Positions 1-9,106 are shown, numbered from the stretch's first letter. The stretch is DNA of 64,000 bases from Bacteriovoracaceae bacterium (GCA_020630335.1 JAHDBN010000003.1:103750-167749), one strand, 5' to 3'. A program made the numbers and translations. Notes: generated from the sequence alone by a model not told the origin.

Positions 1-555
1 TTCTAGATTTAAAATAAGACTCTTTGCTTCTCTCATTAACTTATATTCTTCTTGAGTTCCAGACCTGATTCCATATTGAATAAATCCTTGTTCTGGCCCT
101 AAAAGATCTAAGGTTCTTTTCATTATACAAGCATGAGAATCTGGAGTTCCTAAATAAGTATCTCTTAAATCTGCATGAGCATCTAGTTGAAGAATGAGTA
201 AATCTTCAAACGTTTCAAGATATGCTTTTATAGGCATAATTGAAATAGAATGCTCACCTCCTAGAGTTACGAGAGGTGATGTTTTTAAATCTTTTTCGAT
301 TAAAGCTTCAAACTCATCTTTTAAGCTTGAAAAGTTTTCAGACTCAATATTACCTAAATCGAAAATACTTTTTCCTTCTAAGTTTTTGTCTAAATAAGGA
401 GAATATGTTTCTAAATTATCACTCGCTGCTCTAATGGCATCTGGTCCTAGACGAGCACCTTTTCTATAACAAGCGGTTCCATCAAAGTTAATACCAAGAA
501 GATAAATACCTTCATCATTTTGTAATTCTACTTTTTTTGACTCTAAAAAATTCAT
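1..555 (-). CDS. speB: agmatinase/arginase-family ureohydrolase, 3' end outside window
   Basis: Ureohydrolase, most likely agmatinase, which turns agmatine into putrescine and urea in the cytoplasm. Only about 185 N-terminal residues are visible because the gene runs off the left edge. Metal-ligand motifs seen are GGEHS at about 99-103 and DAHADLRD at about 125-132, with a conserved HACIM near 141. The ATG at 555-553 shares its A with the TAA of the upstream spermidine synthase gene (TAATG), so the two genes are probably translationally coupled and the enzyme supplies putrescine to its neighbour. An arginase-like or guanidinobutyrase specificity cannot be excluded without the C-terminal half. 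Confidence 0.85.
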   Translation of the reverse strand, partial: MNFLESKKVELQNDEGIYLLGINFDGTACYRKGARLGPDAIRAASDNLETYSPYLDKNLEGKSIFDLGNIESENFSSLKDEFEALIEKDLKTSPLVTLGGEHSISIMPIKAYLETFEDLLILQLDAHADLRDTYLGTPDSHACIMKRTLDLLGPEQGFIQYGIRSGTQEEYKLMREAKSLILNLE

Positions 556-1409
556 TATAATCCAATTTTTCTTTTATGAAGGTTTGAAAGTTGAAAGGCC
601 CCAATGTGCCAATCTGTGTTATACCACTTTAGACTTCTTTCTAAGTTCTTCATTTGTAAAATTTTAGATCTCACAAGGTTTGTTGGTTGATATTTTTTAG
701 AACTAAATCCAAAAGTCCAATATACCCCTGGATAAATTAACATGGGAGCATAGAAGGATTTAACGATAGGGAATGCCTTTTTCATATTTGAATAAATCTT
801 TTTAATTCCGTATTCATCAAGAAATGGATTCTCTGTTTGGTTAATCATAATTCCATCATCTTTTAGTGACTCATAAACGTTTTTATAAAACTTTTCAGTA
901 AATAGGCCAGCAGCAAAATCTTCAGGATCAGTTGAATCGATGACGATAATATCATAATGATTTTTTTTTGATTGAATAAATTCTATACCATCAGTTGTAT
1001 GAACATTAACTCTGGGATCGTTAAGGCCTGATGTGCACTCAGGGAAGAATTTTTTTGAAACTTCAATGACTCGTTCGTCTATTTCTACAAGGTCTATTGA
1101 TGTAATATCACTATGTTTAACATACTCTCTGACAACACCACCATCACCTCCACCAATGACTAAAACATTCTCAACTTCAGGCTTACACATATAGGGTACA
1201 TGAGAGACAACTTCGTGATAAACAAATTCATCAGCTTGAGAGACCATGGTTTTATTATCAAGAAGAAGAAGTTTTCCAACACTATGAGTATCAAGAACTT
1301 TAATGTTTTGATATTTTGATTGTTCTTCATGAAGCAATTGCTTAACTTTAAAACCAGTCATGTGAGAGTTAAAGTAAGAAATTTCACTGAACCATTGATC
1401 TTTATGCAT
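555..1409 (-). CDS. speE: spermidine synthase
   Basis: Cytoplasmic aminopropyltransferase that makes spermidine from putrescine and decarboxylated S-adenosylmethionine, releasing methylthioadenosine. At 284 aa it has the usual family length. The nucleotide-binding motif GGGDGG is at about residues 86-91, followed by the acidic strand end DLVEIDERV and the catalytic-region motif VIDSTDPE. The start ATG at 1409 follows an AGGAGT ribosome binding site. It is the first gene of a two-gene polyamine operon with the agmatinase gene, and is divergent from the DksA-type gene across about 260 bp. The methylthioadenosine it produces may link to the methylthioribose-kinase-like gene at 7098, which is an inference. 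Confidence 0.95.
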   Translation of the reverse strand: MHKDQWFSEISYFNSHMTGFKVKQLLHEEQSKYQNIKVLDTHSVGKLLLLDNKTMVSQADEFVYHEVVSHVPYMCKPEVENVLVIGGGDGGVVREYVKHSDITSIDLVEIDERVIEVSKKFFPECTSGLNDPRVNVHTTDGIEFIQSKKNHYDIIVIDSTDPEDFAAGLFTEKFYKNVYESLKDDGIMINQTENPFLDEYGIKKIYSNMKKAFPIVKSFYAPMLIYPGVYWTFGFSSKKYQPTNLVRSKILQMKNLERSLKWYNTDWHIGAFQLSNLHKRKIGL

Positions 1410-1543
1410 GTAAGGTACTCCTGTAAGAATATGGCCAACACTATCTCATTTTTAAATTAACTTGCAAACCGGTGGAAGATGATCCCAATGCGGTGTGTAA
1501 CTGACACTTGTCTTTTTTAAACAGCTTTTATTGGCCCTAGGAA

Positions 1544-1560
1544 TTGGCATGGGGCCTGCA
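1544..1560 (+). promoter_or_regulatory. sigma-54 (-24/-12) promoter upstream of dksA-like gene
   Basis: The sequence TTGGCATGGGGCCTGCA has the invariant GG (1546-1547) and GC (1558-1559) with exactly 10 bases between them, as sigma-54 RNA polymerase requires. Transcription should begin near 1571, giving a leader of about 95 nt before the ATG at 1667. It matches the second sigma-54 promoter in this window (22251) at 15 of 17 positions. An activator (bacterial enhancer-binding protein) would be needed; the GTGT-n5-ACAC repeat near 1494-1507 is a possible upstream site but is weak. Confidence 0.75.
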
Positions 1561-1666
1561 GTGTATAGGGGCAGAGAGAGTGTCCTTAGGATGAGGAATT
1601 TAGAGTCACAAAAAGTTACAGGAAGTAACTTAATCTCTCTCTCTAAAAGAAAAAAGGAGAACACTT

Positions 1667-2068
1667 ATGGATAAGAAATTTTTAAAAGAGCAGGAAGCTT
1701 ACTTTTTAAAACTCATGGATGACATTAGAAATAAGATGTCCAACTTTACTGGCGCTAAATTAACTGATGGAGATGTAGTTGATCAATGCCATACCAATGA
1801 CGAAAACGATAAAAATATTAAGTTAAATAAGAGAATGACGAATTTTTTAAGAAAGATTACTCATTCTTTAAGTCAGATTGAAAATAATACTTATGGAACT
1901 TGTACTGAATGTGAATGTGATATCTCTAAAGATCGTTTGCAAGCAAGGCCAACAGCAACTCTTTGTATAGATTGTAAAGAAGCTCAAGAAGCTTATGAGA
2001 GATGTACTCATAAAAATAGAGCGATTCATCAGCTCGCTTGGGTTAATGTTTCTAATAAGATGCAGTAA
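1667..2068 (+). CDS. DksA/TraR-family C4 zinc-finger protein
   Basis: DksA/TraR-type protein of 133 aa, expected to bind the RNA polymerase secondary channel and adjust transcription in stress or growth transitions. Four cysteines at about 79, 82, 100 and 103 form the C4 zinc finger, and the family signature appears as DRLQARPTATLC. The helical N-terminal part is acidic. The ribosome binding site AAAAGGAG is well placed before ATG 1667. The gene appears monocistronic, driven by a sigma-54 promoter and closed by a hairpin that contains the stop codon. Whether it is the main DksA or a smaller paralogue cannot be told from this window. Confidence 0.85.
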   Translation: MDKKFLKEQEAYFLKLMDDIRNKMSNFTGAKLTDGDVVDQCHTNDENDKNIKLNKRMTNFLRKITHSLSQIENNTYGTCTECECDISKDRLQARPTATLCIDCKEAQEAYERCTHKNRAIHQLAWVNVSNKMQ

Positions 2069-2082
2069 ATAGTTACTGCATC
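2059..2082 (+). terminator. hairpin terminator overlapping the dksA-like stop codon
   Basis: A perfect 10-bp inverted repeat, GATGCAGTAA / TTACTGCATC with a 4-nt loop, is followed by TACTCTTTT. The TAA stop codon lies inside the left arm, so translation to the stop would compete with hairpin formation. Confidence 0.6.
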
Positions 2083-2140
2083 TACTCTTTTAAATTACTT
2101 CTCTTATTAAAGATTCATGGCTTTATTCCGATAAAACCAT

Positions 2141-3808
2141 GTGAAGTATTTTTTTATAGTTTTTATTTTTCTTAGTTCTTGTGAATTTAATTCTTCATTA
2201 GAGAAAAAAGAAATCAAGATTTCAAAAGATAAAGAAATTACACCTAATACTCCCATTATACCCAATAATCCATTCTTTGATAAATCTGGTTTAATAAAGT
2301 GTGAAGACTTTGAAAATGTTCTTGGAGTAAACGATCCATACTCTTGTTTTCAATGGCACTTAAATGCGAACGCTCAATCGATTAGAGATCTTTCTCGTTC
2401 AGGGTTTATATCATCAAAACCTGTGATTGATATCAACGCAGGAGATACATTAAAGCAATATAATGGGAGTGGAATACGAGTTCACGTTAGCGATGGAGGA
2501 CTTGATGCTGATCATGAAGATCTTAAAGAAAATTTTATTTTAAAAGACTCTAGGAATTATTTAGAATCTATTAGTGATGCTTTTAAACCAACTCTTGATA
2601 ATCACGGAACAGCATGTGCAGGATTAATAGCAGCTGAAGGAAATAATAATATTGGGGGGATAGGGGTTGCTTATAATTCAACCTTCTCAGGTGATAATAT
2701 CATTGTTTCCTACAATTCTTCACTACCTCAATCTGCCATTCAAGCTGATTCCATAAAAAAAAGCTCAGACATTGATATAAGAAGTGCAAGTTATGGCTTT
2801 AGTATTTCAAATGGGAATTATGTTCATATGGAAAGAGATGAGCTTGAATTTGAGAATTATAAATACTCCACAACTCAAAATAATATTTTTCATATTAAGT
2901 CTAGTGGTAATGATGGTGCAATTATTGGAGCTGATGGAAACACAGAAGCAGCTGATTCAATTGTTTATGTTCACAATGTCGCTGCAGCTAATTGGGATAA
3001 AGAAATAGCTTATTACTCTACTCCAGGAGCAAATCTTTTTATTACAGCTCCAGCGGGAGAAAATAGAAACCTGGGAACTTGCACGACTAATGATAATGAT
3101 GCTTATACATGTCGCTTTTCAGGTACTTCTGCAGCAACACCAATTGCTGCAGGTGTAGGGGCTGTGGTTTTAGAGGCCTTAAAAGAAAATAAGCCCAATG
3201 CTAGGTGGATTGACCTTGCTTGGATTTTAGCGAAAACAGCTAAGCCTAATCTTATTAGTGACAGAAATGTTTACAATCAAAATATAGGATCTCAAAAAAA
3301 AATCTCACGTGTAACGAATGGTTTTGGATTAACTCATAGTTTTGATCAAGGTTTTGGATTAATTGATCTCTCAGCGGCTGTTGATTTTGCTAAAAAGTAT
3401 ACAGGAAGTATTCCAGATCCTGAACTGTTAGAAAATTCTGAGGAGTTTGAGAAGACTCTAAAAGAAGGAACTTGTGAAGATGTGAGTTTTGAAATTAACC
3501 AAGATTTTCAAGTTTGGTCTGCGGAAGTAAATATTCATATGCATGACGTAAATTATGGAGATATTGGGATTTTTCTTGTGATGCCGGATGGTAAGATTAG
3601 CATGGTGAAGACGAGTCGAGCATCTACAAGTCTTGATGATGGAGCTGATAATTTAGAACCAGAATCTTTTTTTGGAGTGAGAGCACCTATGGGAATTAAT
3701 GCAAAAGGTATATGGAAGGTTAGAGTGTGTTCGAGAAAAGATGATGGAGATTTCACCTCAGCATCTTTGAATATTTATGGGTTTAATAATTTAGAAACTT
3801 TAAAGTAG
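2141..3808 (+). CDS. secreted subtilisin-like (S8) serine protease lipoprotein with P-domain
   Basis: Predicted exported S8 serine protease of 555 aa. The N-terminus is a lipoprotein signal ending in LSSC (Cys14), so it is probably membrane-anchored outside the cytoplasm. The subtilase triad is visible as Asp118 (VSDGGLDADH), His155 (NHGTACAG) and Ser330 (FSGTSAATP), with the oxyanion Asn near 256 (SSGNDG). The last 110 residues resemble a proprotein-convertase P-domain (GDIGIFLVMPDG, GIWKVRVCSR), the layout of kexin-like bacterial proteases. The start is GTG at 2141, with an out-of-frame ATG two bases earlier. It sits in a 26-nt hairpin (2116-2141) and lacks a clear ribosome binding site. 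Prey or substrate degradation is a reasonable role but inferred. Confidence 0.85.
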   Translation: MKYFFIVFIFLSSCEFNSSLEKKEIKISKDKEITPNTPIIPNNPFFDKSGLIKCEDFENVLGVNDPYSCFQWHLNANAQSIRDLSRSGFISSKPVIDINAGDTLKQYNGSGIRVHVSDGGLDADHEDLKENFILKDSRNYLESISDAFKPTLDNHGTACAGLIAAEGNNNIGGIGVAYNSTFSGDNIIVSYNSSLPQSAIQADSIKKSSDIDIRSASYGFSISNGNYVHMERDELEFENYKYSTTQNNIFHIKSSGNDGAIIGADGNTEAADSIVYVHNVAAANWDKEIAYYSTPGANLFITAPAGENRNLGTCTTNDNDAYTCRFSGTSAATPIAAGVGAVVLEALKENKPNARWIDLAWILAKTAKPNLISDRNVYNQNIGSQKKISRVTNGFGLTHSFDQGFGLIDLSAAVDFAKKYTGSIPDPELLENSEEFEKTLKEGTCEDVSFEINQDFQVWSAEVNIHMHDVNYGDIGIFLVMPDGKISMVKTSRASTSLDDGADNLEPESFFGVRAPMGINAKGIWKVRVCSRKDDGDFTSASLNIYGFNNLETLK

Positions 3809-3817
3809 GGATAAATA

Positions 3818-4537
3818 ATGAAAGTTAAGATCATATTTTTTTCAAGTTTCTTACTAATACTTGGATGGTTTTTCTTTACTTCAGAAAAAACAAAAAAAAG
3901 AAGTGAGATGAAACAAACTAAAACAAAATTACATAAATCTGAAAATACTATTAAAGAAGTAAAGAAGACTGCTGAAGTTCAAAAAAACAAAAGGGAAGTT
4001 AAACGAGAGCTTGCGCAAACGGAAGTAAAGAGGTTAGAAGAGAAAGAGAAAAGCACTAAGAACTTTTTTAAGTGGGAAGAAGCGAAAACAAAATTTTTTC
4101 TAAATGAAGAGAAAATAAAATCAGGAACCAAAGATTACTTCGTGTCAGATAAAGTTTATTCAATCAAAAAAGATAATTATTCAGAAGATTTGGGAAAAAT
4201 CATCTTTGAGCATGATAACTTAATTAGTTTTCTTCCTCACTCAAGAGTGGATGATTCAAGCTTTTTTCCAGTGATATTTAAAAATCATGGACATAGGCCC
4301 TTACACATGACGGGCATTGTCGTTATTGATTATAATCATGATAAATCAATAACAAATTATAATGATCTAGAAATATCTAAAATGGATTTAGGGGAAGTGA
4401 AATACGATGATAGAGAATTAAAAAAAACTTGGGTTGAAATAAGTTCTTTTGATAAATTTGAAAAAATTTCAGAATTATCACCCACTTCAACCAAAGTATA
4501 TTTAGAATTTCACAAGCCTAAGCTTATTCGTGAATGA
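3818..4537 (+). CDS. membrane-anchored Lys/Glu-rich protein of unknown function
   Basis: Not recognised. It has 239 aa with one N-terminal membrane segment (about residues 5-21), then about 75 residues very rich in Lys, Glu and Thr that look like a charged coiled coil, then a globular C-terminal half with mixed hydrophobic strands. It begins 9 nt after the S8 protease stop, with AGGGATAA before the ATG, so it is likely co-transcribed and may be a partner, tether or regulator of the protease. No cysteines or catalytic motifs stand out. The orientation of the C-terminal domain (periplasm if the N-terminus is a signal anchor) is an inference. Confidence 0.6.
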   Translation: MKVKIIFFSSFLLILGWFFFTSEKTKKRSEMKQTKTKLHKSENTIKEVKKTAEVQKNKREVKRELAQTEVKRLEEKEKSTKNFFKWEEAKTKFFLNEEKIKSGTKDYFVSDKVYSIKKDNYSEDLGKIIFEHDNLISFLPHSRVDDSSFFPVIFKNHGHRPLHMTGIVVIDYNHDKSITNYNDLEISKMDLGEVKYDDRELKKTWVEISSFDKFEKISELSPTSTKVYLEFHKPKLIRE

Positions 4538-4542
4538 GTTAA

Positions 4543-6456
4543 CTATATCGCAAACCCGCTAAGCTCTTGAATGATCTCTTGAGATCTTTTAACAAAATCA
4601 CTTTTCTTCTCTTGATCTAAGCCATCACTTGAAATCATAGCAAGGTCTTGAACATGATGAACAATTTTTGATGCTAATTCTTTTTTATCATTACTTTCAA
4701 AAAGTTTATAAGCATTTTGTATGAGTGAATGAGCAGGGTTTACAACTAAAGTTCTTTTTACCTGCATCGCTTCAGCGTTTTGTCCCATTGATCTTGTAAT
4801 TTGTTGAAATCGTTTCATGTTTTGATCAAATTTAAAGTATGCGGGAGCTGTATTAGCTTCAATGTTTTTTACTTCAACTTCTAAGTTTGGATCATCTTTT
4901 AGAGTCTCTTTAAAGAAGTCTTGAACTTTCATATCTTCTGGGCTTGAAGCTTGAGATTCAATTAAATTTTCAAACTCTGTATCAATTGAAGAGAACTTAT
5001 ATTCATTCTCACCTTGCTTTTTATACTCAATGTGCTGAGTTAAGTGAGGATCAATATAATTATCTGTTTCTACAGCTGGAATATTTTTGGATTGAAGTTG
5101 GCTTAAAAGAGCAGGGTCTCCAGCACCAATTTGATAGTTCAGTACTTTTCCTTTGAGTTTTTCTTTAAACTCTTCAGGAATAGATTCTTGGTATTCACTT
5201 AAGGTAACAAATTTTTCATCTGACGTTTTTAAAAGCATATGTTCTCTTAAGATTTCATCAAACTTATCATCAGAGATAATTCCATACTTTACAAACATTC
5301 CAATATCAGGCCAATAGTTCTCAAACTTCTCTCTATCATTTCTAGAAAGCTTCTTAAGAGACTCTGCAACCTTTTTAATAATATAGTTTGATATCTTCTT
5401 AATATTTGGATCACCTTGTAGGGCAGATCTTGAAACATTCAAAGGTATATCTGTTGAATCAATTGCACCTTTTAGCATTGATAAAAATTCAGGTACGACA
5501 TTTTTCATATTATCAGATACAAAAACTTGCTTGCAATAAAGCCTGATATTATTTTCGTTGAAAGGTTTAGCTGGATTAATTTTAGGAAAGAATAAAATTC
5601 CTTGCAGGGTAAATGGATGATCAATGTTTAGATGTAGCCAAAATAAAGGTTCAGGATCCATTGGAAACATTTTGGAATAAAAGTTCTTATATTCTTCATC
5701 ACTTACTTTGGATGGATCTTTTTTCCATAAAGGCTGAGTTTGATTAATGATATCAATACCAATTTCTTTTTTATCTTCTTCTTTTTCTGCTTTTAAATTT
5801 TCTTCTAATGTCTTAGTTCTTTCATTCTCATCGATAAGCTCAATAGGATAAGGCATAAAATCACAGTATTGCCTTAAAGTAGATCGAGTTTTAAAACTTT
5901 GAAGAAACTCTGAAGAGTCCTCATTGATATGAAGAGTAATGGAAGTTCCAATCTCATCTTTAGAAGAATCAGAAAATTCATATTCAGTATCTCCCTCACA
6001 ACTCCACATTACAGCTTTGCTATCTTTGCTCATAGATTTTGAGTTAATAACGACTTTATCAGCGACCATAAAACTTGAATAAAACCCTAGACCAAACTTT
6101 CCGATAATTTCATCTTTGGAATCATTTGAGTTTAAGTCTTTCATCTTCTCAACAAATTCCTCAGCTCCAGAGAAAGCAAGTTGAGCAATGTATTTCTCTA
6201 CCTCTTCTTCCGTCATCCCAATTCCATTATCAGTGATGGTAATTGTTTTAGCATTTTTATCTATGCTGACATCTACCTTACCCTCAGGAGCGACTTCATT
6301 ATTATTTTTAGAAAGAGTGATCCTCTTTGTGATCGCGTCACAAGCATTTGATACTAATTCTCTTAGAAAAATATCATGCTCAGAATAAAGCCATTTTTTA
6401 ATAATAGGGAAAATGTCATTAGTATTAACTGAAATTGTTCCTTTTTTTGATGTCAT
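4543..6456 (-). CDS. htpG: HSP90-family chaperone HtpG
   Basis: Cytosolic ATP-dependent chaperone of 637 aa, the normal family length. The GHKL ATPase signatures are in order: ELVSNACDA near 35, DNGIGMTEEE near 78, and the lid region IGKFGLGFYSSFM near 118. Middle and C-terminal domains follow, including SRSALQGDPNIKKI. The start ATG 6456 has the ribosome binding site TAGGAG. A sigma-32-type promoter lies 38-65 bp upstream, so heat-shock induction is expected. It converges with the unknown gene at 3818, separated by only 5 bp. Confidence 0.97.
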   Translation of the reverse strand: MTSKKGTISVNTNDIFPIIKKWLYSEHDIFLRELVSNACDAITKRITLSKNNNEVAPEGKVDVSIDKNAKTITITDNGIGMTEEEVEKYIAQLAFSGAEEFVEKMKDLNSNDSKDEIIGKFGLGFYSSFMVADKVVINSKSMSKDSKAVMWSCEGDTEYEFSDSSKDEIGTSITLHINEDSSEFLQSFKTRSTLRQYCDFMPYPIELIDENERTKTLEENLKAEKEEDKKEIGIDIINQTQPLWKKDPSKVSDEEYKNFYSKMFPMDPEPLFWLHLNIDHPFTLQGILFFPKINPAKPFNENNIRLYCKQVFVSDNMKNVVPEFLSMLKGAIDSTDIPLNVSRSALQGDPNIKKISNYIIKKVAESLKKLSRNDREKFENYWPDIGMFVKYGIISDDKFDEILREHMLLKTSDEKFVTLSEYQESIPEEFKEKLKGKVLNYQIGAGDPALLSQLQSKNIPAVETDNYIDPHLTQHIEYKKQGENEYKFSSIDTEFENLIESQASSPEDMKVQDFFKETLKDDPNLEVEVKNIEANTAPAYFKFDQNMKRFQQITRSMGQNAEAMQVKRTLVVNPAHSLIQNAYKLFESNDKKELASKIVHHVQDLAMISSDGLDQEKKSDFVKRSQEIIQELSGFAI

Positions 6457-6493
6457 GAATCTTACTCCTAGCTATAAATTTAAGTTTTTGTTA

Positions 6494-6521
6494 ATATGGG
6501 CTGAATTTAGCAAGAGTCAAG
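6494..6521 (-). promoter_or_regulatory. sigma-32-type heat-shock promoter for htpG
   Basis: Read on the minus strand, CTTGACT is followed by 13 bases and GCCCATAT, one base from the CCCCATNT -10 box and within the spacing known for sigma-32. The start point would fall near 6486, about 30 nt before the htpG ATG. Confidence 0.65.
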
Positions 6522-6531
6522 GGTGAGATAA

Positions 6532-7101
6532 ATGAATCATTTAGAAAAGTTCGAAAAATTTGAGAATAAAAAGTCTAAAATGCTTATTCTCTCGACTGGT
6601 GGGACAATAGAGAAAACCTATGATGAAGGTGATGGGAGCTTGAAGAATAGAGAGTCCGTGATTAAAGATCGAATTATAGACGAGCTGCGTTATCCTTATA
6701 AAGAATTTATTATTAATGAAGTGATGCAGAAAGATTCCTTAGACATGAATGAAGAAGATAGAGATCTGATTTATGATTTTATTAGAGGTTTTGAGCGTAT
6801 GCGATTACCAACTATTGTTTTGCATGGCACAGATACTATGGATCAGACTATTGCTCGCTGCCAAGAACGATTACTTGATGACACAGCTATTAGTGTTCCG
6901 GTGGTATTTACTGGAGCGATGAGACCTCTGGGCTTTGAAGACAATGATGCTTCTCAAAACTTAGTAGAAGCAATTGCTTGCGCTGATATTTTAACTCCAG
7001 GGTTTTATCTAAGTTTTCATGGCCAGCTTTTTTATCCAAATAGTTTTAAAAAAAATAAAAGTTTAAGAACATTTGAAAAAATTCTAGGAGAGAGAAAATG
7101 A
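6532..7101 (+). CDS. single-domain asparaginase-family protein
   Basis: Asparaginase-family protein carrying only the N-terminal catalytic-type domain: 189 aa against roughly 330 for type I/II asparaginases. Both catalytic threonine motifs are present, TGGTI at about 22-26 and HGTDTMD at about 98-104, and so is the conserved TGAMRPL stretch. The C-terminal domain that completes the tetramer interface is absent, and the frame closes cleanly with a TGA that overlaps the next ATG (ATGA), so this looks like a natural short form and not a fresh truncation. It leads an operon that includes asparaginyl-tRNA synthetase. Activity towards asparagine is plausible but unproven. Confidence 0.7.
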   Translation: MNHLEKFEKFENKKSKMLILSTGGTIEKTYDEGDGSLKNRESVIKDRIIDELRYPYKEFIINEVMQKDSLDMNEEDRDLIYDFIRGFERMRLPTIVLHGTDTMDQTIARCQERLLDDTAISVPVVFTGAMRPLGFEDNDASQNLVEAIACADILTPGFYLSFHGQLFYPNSFKKNKSLRTFEKILGERK

Positions 7102-8069
7102 AAGCTCTAAGAGATTGGGATGTTTTAGATACAACAAGTTATTTGAATTCAAGAGGAATTGATGGACAGGTTGTTGATCTTTCAAAAGCTGGTGAAGGAA
7201 ATATGAATTGTACGTTAAGGGCCACCCTGAATAATGGAGATGTTGGAAGTGTGATTCTTAAACAATCAAGTGACTTTTGTGAGAAATATCCTGATGTGCC
7301 TGCTCCTATCTCAAGAATAGAAGAAGAGGTGAGGTTTTATAATTTGGCTTCAGCTAATACATCGATCAATTCTAAGATTCCTCAGGGGAAGCATTTTGAT
7401 AGAGAGAATCATATTTTTGTCATGCAAGACTTAGGAGAAGGACATGATTTCTCCTTTGTTTATGAAGGAGAAAATATTTCAGCTGAAGATTTAAAATCGA
7501 TTGCTCAAATTTTAAGTGACTTACATTCGATTGATACTTCAGGGCAAGTTTTTTCTAATTCAGAAATGAGAAAATTAAATCATGCTCACATGTATGATAT
7601 TCCCTTGAAAGTGGATAATGGATTAGATCTTAATTCAATTTGCTCTGGGCTAGATGAGCTAGCGAAGAGATTAAAAAATAATAATGAATATGTTCAAGAA
7701 ATTTATAAACTTGGTGATTGTTATTTACAAAGTGGCGAGACTCTACTTCATGGTGATTTTTATCCTAATAGCTGGTTGAAATGTAATGGAGAAATCTATC
7801 TCATTGATCCAGAATTTGGCTTTATCGGAGCTAAAGAATTCGATTTAGGCGTGAGTGTTGCTCATTTACACCTATCAAATCACCCTGAAGAGTTAATTAA
7901 TCTTTATTTGAATAGTTATAAGCAAAGCTATGATGAAATCTTAATGAATAAATTTACTGGAGCCGAGATCATGAGAAGACTTCTAGGATATGCTCAGCTT
8001 CCAATTAAAAAAGATCTTAAGAAATTAGAGTCTTTATTAGAACTTTCTAAAACACTTGTGTTAAACTAG
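7098..8069 (+). CDS. APH-fold kinase, methylthioribose kinase-like
   Basis: Phosphotransferase of the aminoglycoside/choline/methylthioribose kinase fold, 323 aa. Visible features are the ATP-side lysine in VILKQ (about 55), the catalytic loop LLHGDFYPNSW (HGD at about 218-220) and the metal-binding stretch IDPEFGFIGAKEFD (about 236-249). The DPEF-n-G-n-FD pattern and the VILKQ/RIEEE region are closest to 5-methylthioribose kinase (MtnK), which salvages the by-product of spermidine synthesis. Other small-molecule kinases of the family remain possible. The start overlaps the previous stop by 4 bp, indicating translational coupling. Confidence 0.6.
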   Translation: MKALRDWDVLDTTSYLNSRGIDGQVVDLSKAGEGNMNCTLRATLNNGDVGSVILKQSSDFCEKYPDVPAPISRIEEEVRFYNLASANTSINSKIPQGKHFDRENHIFVMQDLGEGHDFSFVYEGENISAEDLKSIAQILSDLHSIDTSGQVFSNSEMRKLNHAHMYDIPLKVDNGLDLNSICSGLDELAKRLKNNNEYVQEIYKLGDCYLQSGETLLHGDFYPNSWLKCNGEIYLIDPEFGFIGAKEFDLGVSVAHLHLSNHPEELINLYLNSYKQSYDEILMNKFTGAEIMRRLLGYAQLPIKKDLKKLESLLELSKTLVLN

Positions 8070-8104
8070 TTTACTGTTTCTATTGGATTATTTAAGGGGA
8101 AAAT

Positions 8105-9106
8105 TTGAAAACAATTGATGTATACGCTTTAGGAAACGCTTTAGTTGATTCAGAGTTTAAGGTAACTCCAGAATTTTTAAATGAAGCCAGTATTGAAAAA
8201 GGCTTGATGACTTTAATAGATGAGAAACGCCTAAAAGAAATTTCTGAAAAATTGAATAGAGAAGCAGATAAGAGAGCTTGCGGTGGCTCTGCAGCGAATA
8301 CAGTGATTGCTCTTGCTCAACTGGGAGGGAGTTCGTTCTATGCTTATAAAGTTAATGATGATGAAGATGGAAAATTTTATACAACAGATTTAAAAGCCAA
8401 TGGAGTAGATTTTTCTAAAAAATCTATAGCAAAAGGAGCAGACCCGACTGGAAGATGTGTGGTTTTTGTTACTCCGGATGCAGACCGAACAATGAATTCC
8501 TATCTTGGGATTTCTGCGAGTTTCGCTTCTGAGAATTGTGATTTTGATCAAATAAAAGATGCTAATTACTTATACATTGAAGGATATTTAGTAACTTCAG
8601 AAAAAGCGATGAAAGCAGTTGATGAAGCGATGAGTATTGCAAAATCTAGTGGAGCTAAAATCGCTTTAACTTTATCTGATCCAGGGATAGTTAAGTTTTT
8701 TAAAGATCAGTTTAAGCATATATTGAAAGAACCTGTTGATTTATTGTTTTGTAATGAAGAAGAGGCGATGAGTTTAACTGATACTGAAAATATATCAGAT
8801 GCCTTTGAGGGATTAAAAAATTATTCAAAAACATTTGCGATCACGACAGGAAAGTCTGGATCATTAGTGTTTAATGGTGAAGAAAAAATAGAGGTAGAAG
8901 GTTTTGAAGTTGAAGCAGTTGATAGTAATGGAGCAGGGGATATGTATGCGGGAGCATTCATGTTTGCTCTTTCTCAAGATAAAAGTTTTTCAGATGCTGG
9001 TAGACTAGCAAGCTTCTTTTCATCTCGTGTTGTTTCCAGTTATGGGCCTCGAGTAGAAAAGGGGCAAATGAGATTATATATGAACGAATTTAAAGGAATG
9101 AAATAA
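8105..9106 (+). CDS. PfkB-family sugar/nucleoside kinase
   Basis: Ribokinase/adenosine-kinase fold enzyme, 333 aa. The N-terminal signature GGSAANTVIALAQLGG (about 60-75) and the C-terminal catalytic motif DSNGAGDMYAG (Asp279 the expected base) are intact. The start is TTG at 8105 after an AAGGGGA ribosome binding site. The GNALVDSEF opening and DPTGRCVVFVTPD region resemble the adenosine/inosine-type branch often annotated as adenosine kinase, but the substrate is not fixed by sequence alone. It is the third gene of the asparaginase-asnS operon, and its stop overlaps the asnS start (TAATG). Confidence 0.8.
   Translation: MKTIDVYALGNALVDSEFKVTPEFLNEASIEKGLMTLIDEKRLKEISEKLNREADKRACGGSAANTVIALAQLGGSSFYAYKVNDDEDGKFYTTDLKANGVDFSKKSIAKGADPTGRCVVFVTPDADRTMNSYLGISASFASENCDFDQIKDANYLYIEGYLVTSEKAMKAVDEAMSIAKSSGAKIALTLSDPGIVKFFKDQFKHILKEPVDLLFCNEEEAMSLTDTENISDAFEGLKNYSKTFAITTGKSGSLVFNGEEKIEVEGFEVEAVDSNGAGDMYAGAFMFALSQDKSFSDAGRLASFFSSRVVSSYGPRVEKGQMRLYMNEFKGMK

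Noticed and set aside
194..397. 67-codon plus-strand reading frame
   Set aside because: It lies antisense inside the agmatinase gene, which has clear catalytic motifs, and has no ribosome binding site.
1452..1664. 70-codon minus-strand reading frame between speE and the dksA-like gene
   Set aside because: It overlaps the sigma-54 promoter and leader and has no family features or ribosome binding site.
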